From Tipula vernalis (lineage: Eukaryota; Arthropoda; Insecta; Diptera; Tipulidae): DNA of 64,000 bases. Numbering within the stretch: the first letter of the stretch is position 1; the number at the start of each line of letters is the position of its first letter. This document shows positions 1 through 13,827 of this stretch, one piece after another. The notes under the pieces were generated by a model. The model was given only the letters and a program-made list of their open reading frames with translations. It made no database searches and was not told the origin of the DNA. Where the stretch lies: NCBI GenBank assembly GCA_958295665.1, contig OY282558.1, positions 34,865,045 to 34,929,044 of the forward strand, written 5' to 3'. The translations under genes were made by a program, and so were the position numbers.

Positions 1-124
1 CTATAGCCCACAGATTTTGAATGGCAAAAATCTAAAATGCTCCGATTCCGTTGGTCAATAGCTCTATCAATAGGCTTCAGGGTCTGTATATATTTTGCCA
101 ACTTGCATTTGGATTGCTCGAATA

Positions 125-145
125 TTTCTAACCATTTAATAGAAA
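125..145. other. Dyad-symmetric motif of array A (example unit)
   Basis: TTTCTA (125-130) and TAGAAA (140-145) flank the 9-bp spacer ACCATTTAA. The position in the monomer is homologous to the dyad of array B. In the right part of array A the spacer changes to ACCAATTCA, AAGAATTTA, AAGAATTTT or AACAATTCA while both 6-bp arms stay the same in most units. Exceptions are AGAACATT near 986 and 2363, TATAAAATTC near 2010 and TTTTTAACC near 10374. Confidence 0.8.
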
Positions 146-651
146 ATTCGATTTTATTGAAAATCAACTGTGCTATAGCCCACAGATTTTGAACGGCAAA
201 AATCTAAAATGCTCCGATTACGTTGGTCAATAGCTCTATCAATAGGCTTCAGGGTCTGTATATATTTTGCCAACTTGCATTTGGATTGCTCGAATATTTC
301 TAACCATTTAATAGAAAATTCGATTTTATTGAACCACAGATTTTGAACGGCAAAAATCTAAAATGCTCCGATTACGTTGGTCAATAGCTCTATCAATAGG
401 CTTCAGGGTCTGTATATATTTTGCCAACTTGCATTTGGATTGCTCGAATATTTCTAACCATTTAATAGAAAATTCGATTATATTGAAAATCAACTGTGCT
501 ATAGCCCACAGATTTTGAATGGCAAAAATCTAAAATGCTCCGATTCCGTTGGTCAATAGCTCTATCAATAGGCTTCAGGGTCTGTATTTATTTTGCCAAC
601 TTGCATTTGGATTGCTCGAATATTTCTAACCATTTAATAGAAAATTCGATT

Positions 652-3405
652 TTATTGAAAATCAACTGTGCTATAGCCCACAGATTTTGAACGGCAAAAA
701 TCTAAAATGCTCCGATTCCGTTGGTCAATAGCTCTATCAATAGGCTTCAGGGTCTGTATATATTTTGCCAACTTGCATTTGGATTGCTCGAATATTTCTA
801 ACCATTTAATAGAAAATTCGATTTTATTGAAAATCAACTGTGCTATAGCCCACAGATTTTGAACGGCAAAAATCTAAAATGCTCCGATTACGTTGGTCAA
901 TAGCTCTATCAATAGGCTTCAGGGTCTGTATATACGTTGCCAACTTGCATTTGGATTGCTCGAATATTTCTAACCATTTAATAGAACATTCGATTTTATT
1001 GAAAATCAACTGTGCTATAGCCCACAGATTTTGAACGGCAAAAATCTAAAATGCTCCGATTACGTTGGTCAATAGCTCTATCAATAGGCTTCAGGATCTG
1101 TATTTATTTTGCCAACTTGCATTTGGATTGCTCGAATATTTCTAACCATTTAATAGAAAATTCGATTTTATTGAAAATCAACTGTGCTTATAGCCCACAG
1201 ATTTTGAACGGCAAAAATTTAAAATGCTCCGATTACGTTGGTCAATAGCTCTATCAATAGGCTTCAGGATCTGTATTTATTTTGCCAACTTGCATTTGGA
1301 TTGCTCGAATATTTCTAACCATTTAATAGAAAATTCGATTTTATTGAAAATCAACTGTGCTATAGCCCACAGATTTTGAATGGCAAAAATCTAAAATGCT
1401 CCGATTCCGTTGGTCAATAGCTCTATCAATAGGCTTCAGGGTCTGTATATATTTTGCCAACTTGCATTTGGATTGCTCGAATATTTCTAACCATTTAATA
1501 GAAAATTCGATTTTATTGAAAATCAACTGTGCTATAGCCCACAGATTTTGAATGGCAAAAATTTAAAATGCTCCGATTCCGTTGGTCAATAGCTCTATCA
1601 ATAGGCTTCCGGATCTGTATTTATTTTGCCAACTTGCATTTGGATTGCTCGAATATTTCTAACCATTTAATAGAAAATTCGATTTTATTGAAAATCAACT
1701 GTGCTATAGCCCACAGATTTTGAATGGCAAAAATTTAAAATGCTCCGATTCCGTTGGTCAATAGCTCTATCAATAGGCTTCAGGATCTGTATTTATTTTG
1801 CCAACTTGCATTTGGATTGCTCGAATATTTCTAACCATTTAATAGAAAATTCGATTTTATTGAAAATCAACTGTGCTATAGCCCACAGATTTTGAACGGC
1901 AAAAATCTAAAATGCTTTGATTACGTTGGTCAATAGCTCTATCAATAGGCTTCAGGATCTGTATTTATTTTGCCAACTTGCATTTGGATTGCTCGAATAT
2001 TTCTAACCATTTAATATAAAATTCGATTTTATTGAAAATCAACTGTGCTATAGCCCACAGATTTTGAATGGCAAAAATCTAAAATGCTCCGATTACGTTG
2101 GTCAATAGCTCTATCAATAGGCTTCAGGGTCTGTATATATTTTGCCAACTTGCATTTGGATTGCTCGAATATTTCTAACCATTTAATAGAAAATTCGATT
2201 TTATTGAAAATCAACTGTGCTATAGCCCACAGATTTTGAACGGCAAAAATCTAAAATGCTCCGATTACGTTGGTCAATAGCTCTATCAATAGGCTTCAGG
2301 GTCTGTATATACGTTGCCAACTTGCATTTGGATTGCTCGAATATTTCTAACCATTTAATAGAACATTCGATTTTATTGAAAATCAACTGTGCTATAGCCC
2401 ACAGATTTTGAACGGCAAAAATCTAAAATGCTCCGATTACGTTGGTCAATAGCTCTATCAATAGGCTTCAGGATCTGTATTTATTTTGCCAACTTGCATT
2501 TGGATTGCTCGAATATTTCTAACCATTTAATAGAAAATTCGATTTTATTGAAAATCAACTGTGCAAAGATTTTGAACGGCAAAAATCTAAAATGCTCCGA
2601 TTACGTTGGTCAATAGCTCTATCAATAGGCTTCAGGATCTGTATTTATTTTGCCAACTTGCATTTGGATTGCTCGAATATTTCTAACCATTTAATAGAAA
2701 ATTCGATTTTATTGAAAATCAACTGTGCTATAGCCCACAGATTTTGAACGGCAAAAATCTAAAATGCTCCGATTACGTGGTCAATAGCTCTATCAATAGG
2801 CTTCAGGGTCTGTATATATTTTGCCAACTTGCATTTGGATTGCTCGAATATTTCTAACCATTTAATAGAAAATTCGATTTTATTGAAAATCAACTGTGCT
2901 ATAGCCCACAGATTTTGAACGGCAAAAATCTAAAATGCTCCGATTACGTTGGTCAATAGCTCTATCAATAGGCTTCAGGGTCTGTATATATTTTGCCAAC
3001 TTGCATTTGGATTGCTCGAATATTTCTAACCATTTAATAGAAAATTCGATTTTATTGAAAATCAACTGTGCTATAGCCCACAGATTTTGAACGGCAAAAA
3101 TTTAAAATGCTCCGATTACGTTGGTCAATAGCTCTATCAATAGGCTTCAGGATCTGTATTTATTTTGCCAACTTGCATTTGGATTGCTCGAATATTTCTA
3201 ACCATTTAATAGAAAATTCGATTTTATTGAAAATCAACTGTGCTGTAGCCCACAGATTTTGAACGGCAAAAATTTAAAATGCTCCGATTACGTTGGTCAA
3301 TAGCTCTATCAATAGGCTTCAGGATCTGTATTTATTTTGCCAACTTGCATTTGGATTGCTCGAATATTTCTAACCATTTAATAGAAAATTCGATTTTATT
3401 GAAAA
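652..3405. repeat. Higher-order duplication in array A, shift 1377 bp (8 monomers)
   Basis: A block of eight monomers recurs with an offset of 1377 bp (8 x 172 + 1). The diagnostic private variants are TATACGTTGCC instead of TATATTTTGCC at about 931 and again at about 2308, and AGAACATTCG instead of AGAAAATTCG at about 986 and 2363, both in the same order. The copies are not identical: for example the C/T difference in GAACGG versus GAATGG differs in the first unit. The outer limits are approximate because neighbouring units are nearly identical. The shared rare variants point to a segmental duplication inside the array. Confidence 0.75.
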
Positions 3406-5636
3406 TCAACTGTGCTATAGCCCACAGATTTTGAATGGCAAAAATCTAAAATGCTCCGATTCCGTTGGTCAATAGCTCTATCAATAGGCTTCAGGGTCTG
3501 TATATATTTTGCCAACTTGCATTTGGATTGCTCGAATATTTCTAACCATTTAATAGAAAATTCGATTTTATTGAAAATCAACTGTGCTATAGCCCACAGA
3601 TTTTGAATGGCAAAAATCTAAAATGCTCCGATTCCGTTGGTCAATAGCTCTATCAATAGGCTTCAGGGTCTGTATATATTTTGCCAACTTGCATTTGGAT
3701 TGCTCGAATATTTCTAACCATTTAATAGAAAATTCGATTTTATTGAAAATCAACTGTGCTATAGCCCACAGATTTTGAACGGCAAAAATCTAAAATGCTC
3801 CGATTACGTTGGTCAATAGCTCTATCAATAGGCTTCAGGATCTGTATTTATTTTGCCAACTTGCATTTGGATTGCTCAAATATTTCTAACCATTTAATAG
3901 AAAATTCGATTTTATTGAAAATCAACTGTGCTATAGCGCACAGATTTTGAACGGCAAAAATTTAAAATGCTCCGATTCCGTTGGTCAATAGCTCTATCAA
4001 TAGGCTTCAGGATCTGTATTTATTTTGCCAACTTGCATTTGGATTGCTCGAATATTTCTAACCATTTAATAGAAAATTCGATTTTATTGAAAATCAACTG
4101 TGCTATAGCCCACAGATTTTGAATGGCAAAAATCTAAAATGCTCCGATTCCGTTGGTCAATAGCTCTATCAATAGGCTTCAGGGTCTGTATATATTTTGC
4201 CAACTTGCATTTGGATTGCTCGAATATTTCTAACCATTTAATAGAAAATTCGATTTTATTGAAAATCAACTGTGCTATAGCCCACAGATTTTGAATGGCA
4301 AAAATTTAAAATGCTCCGATTCCGTTGGTCAATAGCTCTATCAATAGGCTTCAGGGTCTGTATATATTTTGCCAACTTGCATTTGGATTGCTCGAATATT
4401 TCTAACCATTTAATAGAAAACTCGATTTTATTGAAAATCCACTGTGCTATAGCCCACAGATTTTGAATGGCAAAAATTTAAAATGCTCCGATTCCGTTGG
4501 TCAATAGCTCTATCAATAGGCTTCAGGATCTGTATTTATTTTGCCAACTTGCATTTGGATTGCTCGAATATTTCTAACCATTTAATAGAAAATTCGATTT
4601 TATTGAAAATCAACTGTGCACAGATTTTGAACGGCAAAAATCTAAAATGCTCCGATTACGTTGGTCAATAGCTCTATCAATAGGCTTCAGGATCTGTATT
4701 TATTTTGCCAACTTGCATTTGGATTGCTCGAATATTTCTAACCATTTAATAGAAAATTCGATTTTATTGAAAATCAACTGTGCTATAGCCCACAGATTTT
4801 GAACGGCAAAAATCTAAAATGCTCCGATTACGTGGTCAATAGCTCTATCAATAGGCTTCAGGGTCTGTATATATTTTGCCAACTTGCATTTGGATTGCTC
4901 GAATATTTCTAACCATTTAATAGAAAATTCGATTTTATTGAAAATCAACTGTGCTATAGCCCACAGATTTTGAACGGCAAAAATCTAAAATGCTCCGATT
5001 ACGTTGGTCAATAGCTCTATCAATAGGCTTCAGGGTCTGTATATATTTTGCCAACTTGCATTTGGATTGCTCGAATATTTCTAACCATTTAATAGAAAAT
5101 TCGATTTTATTGAAAATCAACTGTGCTGTAGCCCACAGATTTTGAACGGCAAAAATTTAAAATGCTCCGATTACGTTGGTCAATAGCTCTATCAATAGGC
5201 TTCAGGATCTGTATTTATTTTGCCAACTTGCATTTGGATTGCTCGAATATTTCTAACCATTTAATAGAAAATTCGATTTTATTGAAAATCAACTGTGCTA
5301 TAGCCCACAGATTTTGAATGGCAAAAATCTAAAATGCTCCGATTCCGTTGGTCAATAGCTCTATCAATAGGCTTCAGGGTCTGTATATATTTTGCCAACT
5401 TGCATTTGGATTGCTCGAATATTTCTAACCATTTAATAGAAAATTCGATTTTATTGAAAATCAACTGTGCTATAGCCCACAGATTTTGAATGGCAAAAAT
5501 CTAAAATGCTCCGATTCCGTTGGTCAATAGCTCTATCAATAGGCTTCAGGGTCTGTATATATTTTGCCAACTTGCATTTGGATTGCTCGAATATTTCTAA
5601 CCATTTAATAGAAAATTCGATTTTATTGAAAATCAA
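2428..5636. repeat. Higher-order duplication in array A, shift 2055 then 1883 bp
   Basis: A second multi-monomer copy is marked by three private variants in the same order: a deletion in the CTATAGCCCACAG segment at about 2565 and 4618, the one-base deletion GATTACGTGGTC at about 2770 and 4830, and GCTGTAGCC at about 3243 and 5126. The offset is about 2055 bp for the first two and 1883 bp for the third. The difference of 172 bp is exactly one monomer, so one copy gained or lost a unit after duplication. The deleted ends are not identical (GTGCAAAGATT versus GTGCACAGATT). Confidence 0.7.
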
Positions 5637-6884
5637 CTGTGCTATAGCCCACAGATTTTGACCGGCAAAAATCTAAAATGCTCCGATTACGTTGGTCAAT
5701 AGCTCTATCAATAGGCTTCAGGATCTGTATTTATTTTGCCAACTTGCATTTGGATTGCTCGAATATTTCTAACCATTTAATAGAAAATTCGATTTTATTG
5801 AAAATCAACTGTGCTATAGCCCACAGATTTTGAACGGCAAAAATTTAAAATGCTCCGATTACGTTGGTCAATAGCTCTATCAATAGGCTTCAGGATCTGT
5901 ATTTATTTTGCCAACTTGCATTTGGATTGCTCGAATATTTCTAACCATTTAATAGAAAATTCGATTTTATTGAAAATCAACTGTGCTATATAGCCCACAG
6001 ATTTTGAATGGCAAAAATCTAAAATGCTCCGATTCCGTTGGTCAATAGCTCTATCAATAGGCTTCAGGGTCTGTATATATTTGGCCAACTTGCATTTGGA
6101 TTGCTCGAATATTTCTAACCATTTAATAGAAAATTCGATTTTATTGAAAATCAACTGTGCTATAGCCCACAGATTTTGAATGGCAAAAATTTAAAATGCT
6201 CCGATTCCGTTGGTCAATAGCTCTATCAATAGGCTTCAGGATCTGTATTTATTTTGCCAACTTGCATTTGGATTGCTCGAATATTTCTAACCATTTAATA
6301 GAAAATTCGATTTTATTGAAAATCAACTGTGCTATAGCCCACAAATTTTGAACGGCAAAAATCTAAAATGCTCCGATTACGTTGGTCAATAGCTCTATCA
6401 ATAGGCTTCAGGATCTGTATGTATTTTGCCAACTTGCATTTGGATTGCTCGAATATTTCTAAAGAATTTTATAGAAAATTCGATTTTATTGAAAATCAAC
6501 TGTGCTATAGCCCACAGATTTTGAATGGCAAAAATCTAAAATGCTCCGATTCCATTGTTCAATAGCTCTATCAATAGGCTTCAGGATCTGTATTTATTTT
6601 GCCAACTTGCATGTGGATTGCTCGATTATTTCTAACCAATTCATAGAAAATTCGATTTTATTGAAAATCAACTGTGCTATAGCCCACAGATTTTGAACGG
6701 CAAAAATCTAAAATGCTCCGATTACGTTGGTCAATAGCTCTATCAATAGGCTTCAGGATCTGTATATATTTTGCCAACTTGCATTTGGATTGCTCGAATA
6801 TTTCTAACCATTTAATAGAAAATTCGATTTTATTGAAAATCAACTGTGCTATAGCCCACAGATTTTGAATGGCAAAAATTTAAA

Positions 6885-9800
6885 ATGCTCCGATTCCGTT
6901 GGTCAATAGCTCTATCAATAGGCTTCAGGATCTGTATTTATTTTGCCAACTTGCATTTGGATTGCTCGAATATTTCTAACCATTTAATAGAAAATTCGAT
7001 TTTATTGAAAATCAACTGTGCACAGATTTTGAACGGCAAAAATCTAAAATGCTCCGATTACGTTGGTCAATAGCTCTATCAATAGGCTTCAGGATCTGTA
7101 TGTATTTTGCCAACTTGCATTTGGATTGCTCGAATATTTCTAACCATTTAATAGAAAATTCGATTTTATTGAAAATCAACTGTGCTATAGCCCACAGATT
7201 TTGAATGGCAAAAATCTAAAATGCTCCGATTCCATTGTTCAATAGCTCTATCAATAGGCTTCAGGATCTGTATTTATTTTGCCAACTTGCATGTGGATTG
7301 CTCGATTATTTCTAACCAATTCATAGAAAATTCGATTTTATTGAAAATCAACTGTGCTATAGCCCACAGATTTTGAACGGCAAAAATCTAAAATGCTCCG
7401 ATTACGTTGGTCAATAGCTCTATCAATAGGCTTCAGGATCTGTATTTATTTTGCCAACTTGCATTTGGATTGCTCGAATATTTCTAACCATTTAATAGAA
7501 AATTCGATTTTATTGAAAATCAACTGTGCTATAGCCCACAGATTTTGAATGGCAAAAATCTAAAATGCTCCGATTCCGTTGGTCAATAGCTCTATCAATA
7601 GGCTTCAGGATCTGTATTTATTTTGCCAACTTGCATGTGGATTGCTCGATTATTTCTAACCAATTCATAGAAAATTCGATTTTATTGAAAATCAACTGTG
7701 CTATAGCCCACAGATTTTGAACGGCAAAAATCTAAAATGCTCCGATTACGTTGGTCAATAGCTCTATCAATAGGCTTCAGGATCTGTATTTATTTTGCCA
7801 ACTTGCATTTGGATTGCTCGAATATTTCTAACCATTTAATAGAAAATTCGATTTTATTGAAAATCAACTGTGCTATAGCCCACAGATTTTGAACGGCAAA
7901 AATCTAAAATGCTCCGATTCCATTGGTCAATAGCTCTATCAATAGGCTTCAGGATCTGTATTTATTTTGCCAACTTGCATTTGGATTGCTCGAATATTTC
8001 TAACCATTTAATAGAAAATTCGATTTTATTGAAAATCAACTGTGCACAGATTTTGAACGGCAAAAATCTAAAATGCTCCGATTACGTTGGTCAATAGCTC
8101 TATCAATAGGCTTCAGGATCTGTATGTATTTTGCCAACCTGCATTTGGATTGCTCGAATATTTCTAACCATTTAATAGAAAATTCGATTTTATTGAAAAT
8201 CAACTGTGCTATAGCCCACAGATTTTGAACGGCAAAAATCTAAAATGCTCCGATTCCATTGGTCAATAGCTCTATCAATAGGCTTCAGGATCTGTATTTA
8301 TTTTGACAACTTGCATTTGGATTGCTCGAATATTTCTAACCATTTAATAGAAAATTCGATTTTATTGAAAATCAACTGTGCACAGATTTTGAACGGCAAA
8401 AATCTAAAATGCTCCGATTACGTTGGTCAATAGCTCTATCAATAGGCTTCAGGATCTGTATGTATTTTGCCAACTTGCATTTGGATTGCTCGAATATTTC
8501 TAAAGAATTTAATAGAAAATTCGATTTTATTGAAAATCAACTGTGCTATAGCCCACAGATTTTGAATGGCAAAAATCTAAAATGCTCCGATTCCGTTGTT
8601 CAATAGCTCTATCAATAGGCTTCAGGATCTGTATTTATTTTGCCAACTTGCATGTGGATTGCTCGATTATTTCTAACCAATTCATAGAAAATTCGATTTT
8701 ATTGAAAATCAACTGTGCTATAGCCCACAGATTTTGAACGGCAAAAATCTAAAATGCTCCGATTACGTTGGTCAATAGCTCTATCAATAGGCTTCAGGAT
8801 CTGTATATATTTTGCCAACTTGCATTTGGATTGCTCGAATATTTCTAACCATTTAATAGAAAATTCGATTTTATTGAAAATCAACTGTGCTATAGCCCAC
8901 AGATTTTGAATGGCAAAAATCTAAAATGCTCCGATTCGATTGGTCAATAGCTCTATCAATAGGCTTCAGGATCTGTATTTATTTTGCCAACTTGCATGTG
9001 GATTGCTCGATTATTTCTAACCATTTAATAGAAAATTCGATTTTATTGAAAATCAACTGTGCACAGATTTTGAACGGCAAAAATCTAAAATGCTCCGATT
9101 ACGTTGGTCAATAGCTCTATCAATAGGCTTCAGGATCTGTATGTATTTTGCCAACTTGCATTTGGATTGCTCGAATATTTCTAACCATTTAATAGAAAAT
9201 TCGATTTTATTGAAAATCAACTGTGCTATAGCCCACAGATTTTGAACGGCAAAAATCTAAAATGCTCCGATTCCATTGGTCAATAGCTCTATCAATAGGC
9301 TTCAGGATCTGTATTTATTTTGCCAACTTGCATTTGGATTGCTCGAATATTTCTAACCATTTAATAGAAAATTCGATTTTATTGAAAATCAACTGTGCAC
9401 AGATTTTGAACGGCAAAAATCTAAAATGCTCCGATTACGTTGGTCAATAGCTCTATCAATAGGCTTCAGGATCTGTATGTATTTTGCCAACTTGCATTTG
9501 GATTGCTCGAATATTTCTAAAGAATTTAATAGAAAATTCGATTTTATTGAAAATCAACTGTGCTATAGCCCACAGATTTTGAATGGCAAAAATCTAAAAT
9601 GCTCCGATTCCATTGTTCAATAGCTCTATCAATAGGCTTCAGGATCTGTATTTATTTTGCCAACTTGCATGTGGATTGCTCGATTATTTCTAAACAATTC
9701 ATAGAAAATTCGATTTTATTGAAAATCAACTGTGCTATAGCCCACAGATTTTGAACGGCAAAAATCTAAAATGCTCCGATTACGTTGGTCAATAGCTCTA

Positions 9801-10137
9801 TCAATAGGCTTCAGGATCTGTATATATTTTGCCAACTTGCATTTGGATTGCTCGAATATTTCTAACCATTTAATAGAAAATTCGATTTTATTGAAAATCA
9901 ACTGTGCTATAGCCCACAGATTTTGAATGGCAAAAATCTAAAATGCTCCGATTCGATTGGTCAATAGCTCTATCAATAGGCTTCAGGATCTGTATTTATT
10001 TTGCCAACTTGCATGTGGATTGCTCGATTATTTCTAACCAATTCATAGAAAATTCGATTTTATTGAAAATCAACTGTGCTAGCCCACAGATTTTGAACGG
10101 CAAAAATCTAAAATGCTCCGATTCCGTTAATCAATAG
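6885..10137. repeat. 1017-bp higher-order repeat (6 monomers) in array A
   Basis: Here the array is organised as a six-monomer higher-order repeat. Equivalent units start at 7909, 8926 and 9943, at 8245 and 9262, at 8409 and 9426, and at 8699 and 9716. All within-family offsets are 1017 bp, apart from 1024 bp between the first two copies (6885 to 7909). Each period includes units shortened at GTGCACAGATT, units with GCATGTGGATTGCTCGATTA, and units with the altered spacer TTTCTAAAGAATTTAATAG. The subunits are clearly different from one another while the 1017-bp copies are nearly identical, the classical signature of a higher-order repeat. Confidence 0.8.
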
Positions 10138-13100
10138 CTCTATCAATAGGCTTCAGGATCTGTATTTATTTTGCCAACTTGCATTTGGATTGCTCGAATA
10201 TTTCTAACCATTTAATAGAAAATTCGATTTTATTGAAAATCAACTGTGCTATAGCCCACAGATTTTGAATGGCAAAAATCTAAAATGCTCCGATTCCATT
10301 GGTCAATAGCTCTATCAATAGGCTTCAGGATCTGTATTTATTTTGCCAACTTGCATGTGGATTGCTCGATTATTTTTAACCAATTCATAGAAAATTCGAT
10401 TTTATTGAAAATCAACTGTGCTATAGCCCACAGATTTTGAACGGCAAAAATCTAAAATGTTTCGTTTACGTTGGTCAACAGCTCTATCAATAGGCTTAAG
10501 GATCTGTATGTATTTTGCCAACTTGCATTTGGATTGCTCGAATATTTCTAACCATTTAATAGAAAATTCGATTTTATTGAAAATCAACTGTGCTATAGCC
10601 CACAGATTTTGAACGGCAAAAATCTAAAATGCTCCGATTACGTTAATCAATAGCTCTATCAATAAGCTTCAGGATCTGTATTTATTTTGCCAACTTGCAT
10701 TTGGATTGCTCGAATATTTCTAACCATTTAATAGAAAATTCGATTTTATTGAAAATCAAGCCAACAGATTTTGAACGGCAAAAATCTAAAATGCTCCGAT
10801 TACGTTGGTCAATAGCTCTATCAATAGGCTTCAGGATCTGTATTTATTTTGCCAACTTGCATGTGGATTGCTCGATTATTTCTAACCAATTCATAGAAAA
10901 TTCGATTTTATTGAAAATCAACTGTGCTAGCCCACAGATTTTGAACGGCAAAAATCTAAAATGCTCCGATTCCGTTAATCAATAGCTCTATCAATAGGCT
11001 TCAGGATCTGTATTTATTTTGCCAACTTGCATTTGGATTGCTCGAATATTTCTAACCATTTAATAGAAAATTCGATTTTATTGAAAATCAACTGTGCTGC
11101 CCACAGATTTTGAATGGCAAAAATCTAAAATGCTCCGATTCCATTGGTCAATAGCTCTATCAATAGGCTTCAGGATCTGTATTTATTTTGCCAACTTGCA
11201 TGTGGATTGCTCGATTATTTCTAACCAATTCATAGAAAATTCGTTTTTATTGAAAATCAACTGTGCTATAGCCCACAGATTTTGAACGGCAAAAATCTAA
11301 AATGTTCCGATTACGTTGGTCAATAGCTCTATCAATAGGCTTCAGGATCTGTATGTATTTTGCCAACTTGCATTTGGATTGCTCGAATATTTCTAACCAT
11401 TTAATAGAAAATTCGATTTTATTGAAAATCAACTGTGCTATACCCACAGATTTTGAACGGCAAAAATCTAAAATGCTCCGATTACGTTGGTCAATAGCTC
11501 TATCAATAGGCTTCAGGATCTGTATTTATTTTGCCAACTTGCATTTGGATTGCTCGAATATTTCTAACCATTTAATAGAAAATTCGATTTTATTGAAAAT
11601 CAACTGTGCTATAGCCCACAGATTTTGAATGGCAAAAATCTAAAATGCTCCGATTACGTTGGTCAATAGCTCTATCAATAGGTTTCAGGATCTGTATTTA
11701 TTTTGACAACTTGCATTTGGATTGCTCGAATATTTCTAACCATTTAATAGAAAATTCGATTTTATTGAAAATCAACTGTGCTATAGCCCACAGATTTTGA
11801 ATGGCAAAAATCTAAAATGCTCCGATTCGATTGGTCAATAGCTCTATCAATAGGCTTCAGGATCTGTATTTATTTTGCCAACTTGCATGTGGATTGCTCG
11901 ATTATTTCTAACCAATTCATAGAAAATTCGATTTTATTGAAAATCAACTGTGCTAGCCCACAGATTTTGAACGGCAAAAATCTAAAATGCTCCGATTCCG
12001 TTAATCAATAGCTCTATCAATAGGCTTCAGGATCTGTATTTATTTTGCCAACTTGCATTTGGATTGCTCGAATATTTCTAACCATTTAATAGAAAATTCG
12101 ATTTTATTGAAAATCAACTGTGCTATAGCCCACAGATTTTGAACGGCAAAAATCTAAAATGTTTCGTTTACGTTGGTCAACAGCTCTATCAATAGGCTTA
12201 AGGATCTGTATGTATTTTGCCAACTTGCATTTGGATTGCTCGAATATTTCTAACCATTTAATAGAAAATTCGATTTTATTGAAAATCAACTGTGCTATAG
12301 CCCACAGATTTTGAACGGCAAAAATCTAAAATGCTCCGATTACGTTAATCAATAGCTCTATCAATAAGCTTCAGGATCTGTATTTATTTTGCCAACTTGC
12401 ATTTGGATTGCTCGAATATTTCTAACCATTTAATAGAAAATTCGATTTTATTGAAAATCAAGCCAACAGATTTTGAACGGCAAAAATCTAAAATGCTCCG
12501 ATTACGTTGGTCAATAGCTCTATCAATAGGCTTCAGGATCTGTATTTATTTTGCCAACTTGCATGTGGATTGCTCGATTATTTCTAACCAATTCATAGAA
12601 AATTCGATTTTATTGAAAATCAACTGTGCTAGCCCACAGATTTTGAACGGCAAAAATCTAAAATGTTCCGATTACGTTGGTCAATAGCTCTATCAATAGG
12701 CTTCAGGATCTGTATGTATTTTGCCAACTTGCATTTGGATTGCTCGAATATTTCTAACCATTTAATAGAAAATTCGATTTTATTGAAAATCAACTGTGCT
12801 ATAGCCCACAGATTTTGAACGGCAAAAATCTAAAATGCTCCGATTACGTTGGTCAATAGCTCTATCAATAGGCTTCAGGATCTGTATTTATTTTGCCAAC
12901 TTGCATTTGGATTGCTCGAATATTTCTAACCATTTAATAGAAAATTCGATTTTATTGAAAATCAACTGTGCTATAGCCCACAGATTTTGAATGGCAAAAA
13001 TCTAAAATGCTCCGATTACGTTGGTCAATAGCTCTATCAATAGGTTTCAGGATCTGTATTTATTTTGACAACTTGCATTTGGATTGCTCGAATATTTCTA

Positions 13101-13495
13101 ACCATTTAATAGAAAATTCGATTTTATTGAAAATCAACTGTGCTATAGCCCACAGATTTTGAATGGCAAAAATCTAAAATGCTCCGATTCCATTGGTCAA
13201 TAGCTCTATCAATAGGCTTCAGGATCTGTATTTATTTTGCCAACTTGCATGTGGATTGCTCGATTATTTCTAACCAATTCATAGAAAATTCGTTTTTATT
13301 GAAAATCAACTGTGCTATAGCCCACAGATTTTGAACGGCAAAAATCTAAAATGTTCCGATTACGTTGGTCAATAGCTCTATCAATAGGCTTCAGGATCTG
13401 TATGTATTTTGCCAACTTGCATTTGGATTGCTCGAATATTTCTAACCATTTAATAGAAAATTCGATTTTATTGAAAATCAACTGTGCTATAGCCC
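9943..13495. repeat. 1702-bp segmental duplication in array A
   Basis: The rare unit with AAATGTTTCGTTTACG and GTCAACAGCTC occurs at about 10456 and 12158. The fused junction ATTGAAAATCAAGCCAACAG, which has lost the CTGTGCTATAGC segment, occurs at about 10748 and 12450. Both pairs are 1702 bp apart. Nearby markers such as TTCGTTTTTATTG (11240 and 13289, offset about 2049) and TAGGTTTCAGG with TTTTGACAAC (11680 and about 13043, offset about 1363) repeat at other offsets, so the 10-13.5 kb segment was built by overlapping duplications of different length. Confidence 0.75.
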
Positions 13496-13767
13496 ACAGA
13501 TTTTGAACGGCAAAAATCTAAAATGCTCCGATTACGTTGGTCAATAGCTCTATCAATAGGCTTCAGGATCTGTATTTATTTTGCCAACTTGCATTTGGAT
13601 TGCTCGAATATTTCTAACCATTTAATAGAAAATTCGATTTTATTGAAAATCAACTGTGCTATAGCCCACAGATTTTGAATGGCAAAAATCTAAAATTATC
13701 CGATTCCGTTGGTCAATAGCTCTATCAATAGGCTTCAGGATCTGTATTTATTTTGCCAACTTGCATT

Positions 13768-13827
13768 CAGGTGTATAGGGTCTGATGCATTTTATACCAC
13801 CTAGAGCCTGAAATGTATCTGATCCGC
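13768..13827. other. Array A / island boundary and first unique bases
   Basis: Homology to the monomer stops after TTGCATT at 13767: the expected continuation is TGGATTGCTC but the sequence reads CAGGTGTATAGGG. There is no poly-A tail, no terminal inverted repeat and no obvious target-site duplication, so the boundary looks like a rearrangement breakpoint, not a clean transposon insertion. The next 60 bases hold nothing I recognise. Confidence 0.8.

Larger units (their letters stand above)
1..13767 (-). repeat. Satellite array A (about 172-bp monomers, head to tail)
   Basis: This is an uninterrupted head-to-tail tandem array, already under way at the left window edge, with about 80 monomers (13,767/172, an estimate). 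The basic unit is 172 bp; variants are shorter by 5-11 bp because part of the CTATAGCCCACAG segment is missing (for example near 2565, 4618, 7020, 8045). Strand is given as minus because the reverse complement aligns with array B on the plus strand. Every unit contains the landmarks CCACAGATTTTGAA, AAATGCTCCGATT, TTGCCAACTTGCAT and TTTCTAACCATTTAATAG. The left part (to about 6.4 kb) is dominated by CAGGGTCTGTATATATT or CAGGATCTGTATTTATT units. The right part adds a variant with GCATGTGGATTGCTCGATTA and a changed dyad spacer. Open frames of 61-108 codons recur on both strands, but they follow the monomer period and I do not treat them as genes. The family name is not recognised. Confidence 0.97.

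Noticed and set aside
652..13481. Dozens of 61-108 codon open frames on both strands of array A as genes
   Set aside because: They recur with the monomer period, lack distinct starts or context, and the same frame is interrupted in many units. They are repeat-derived.
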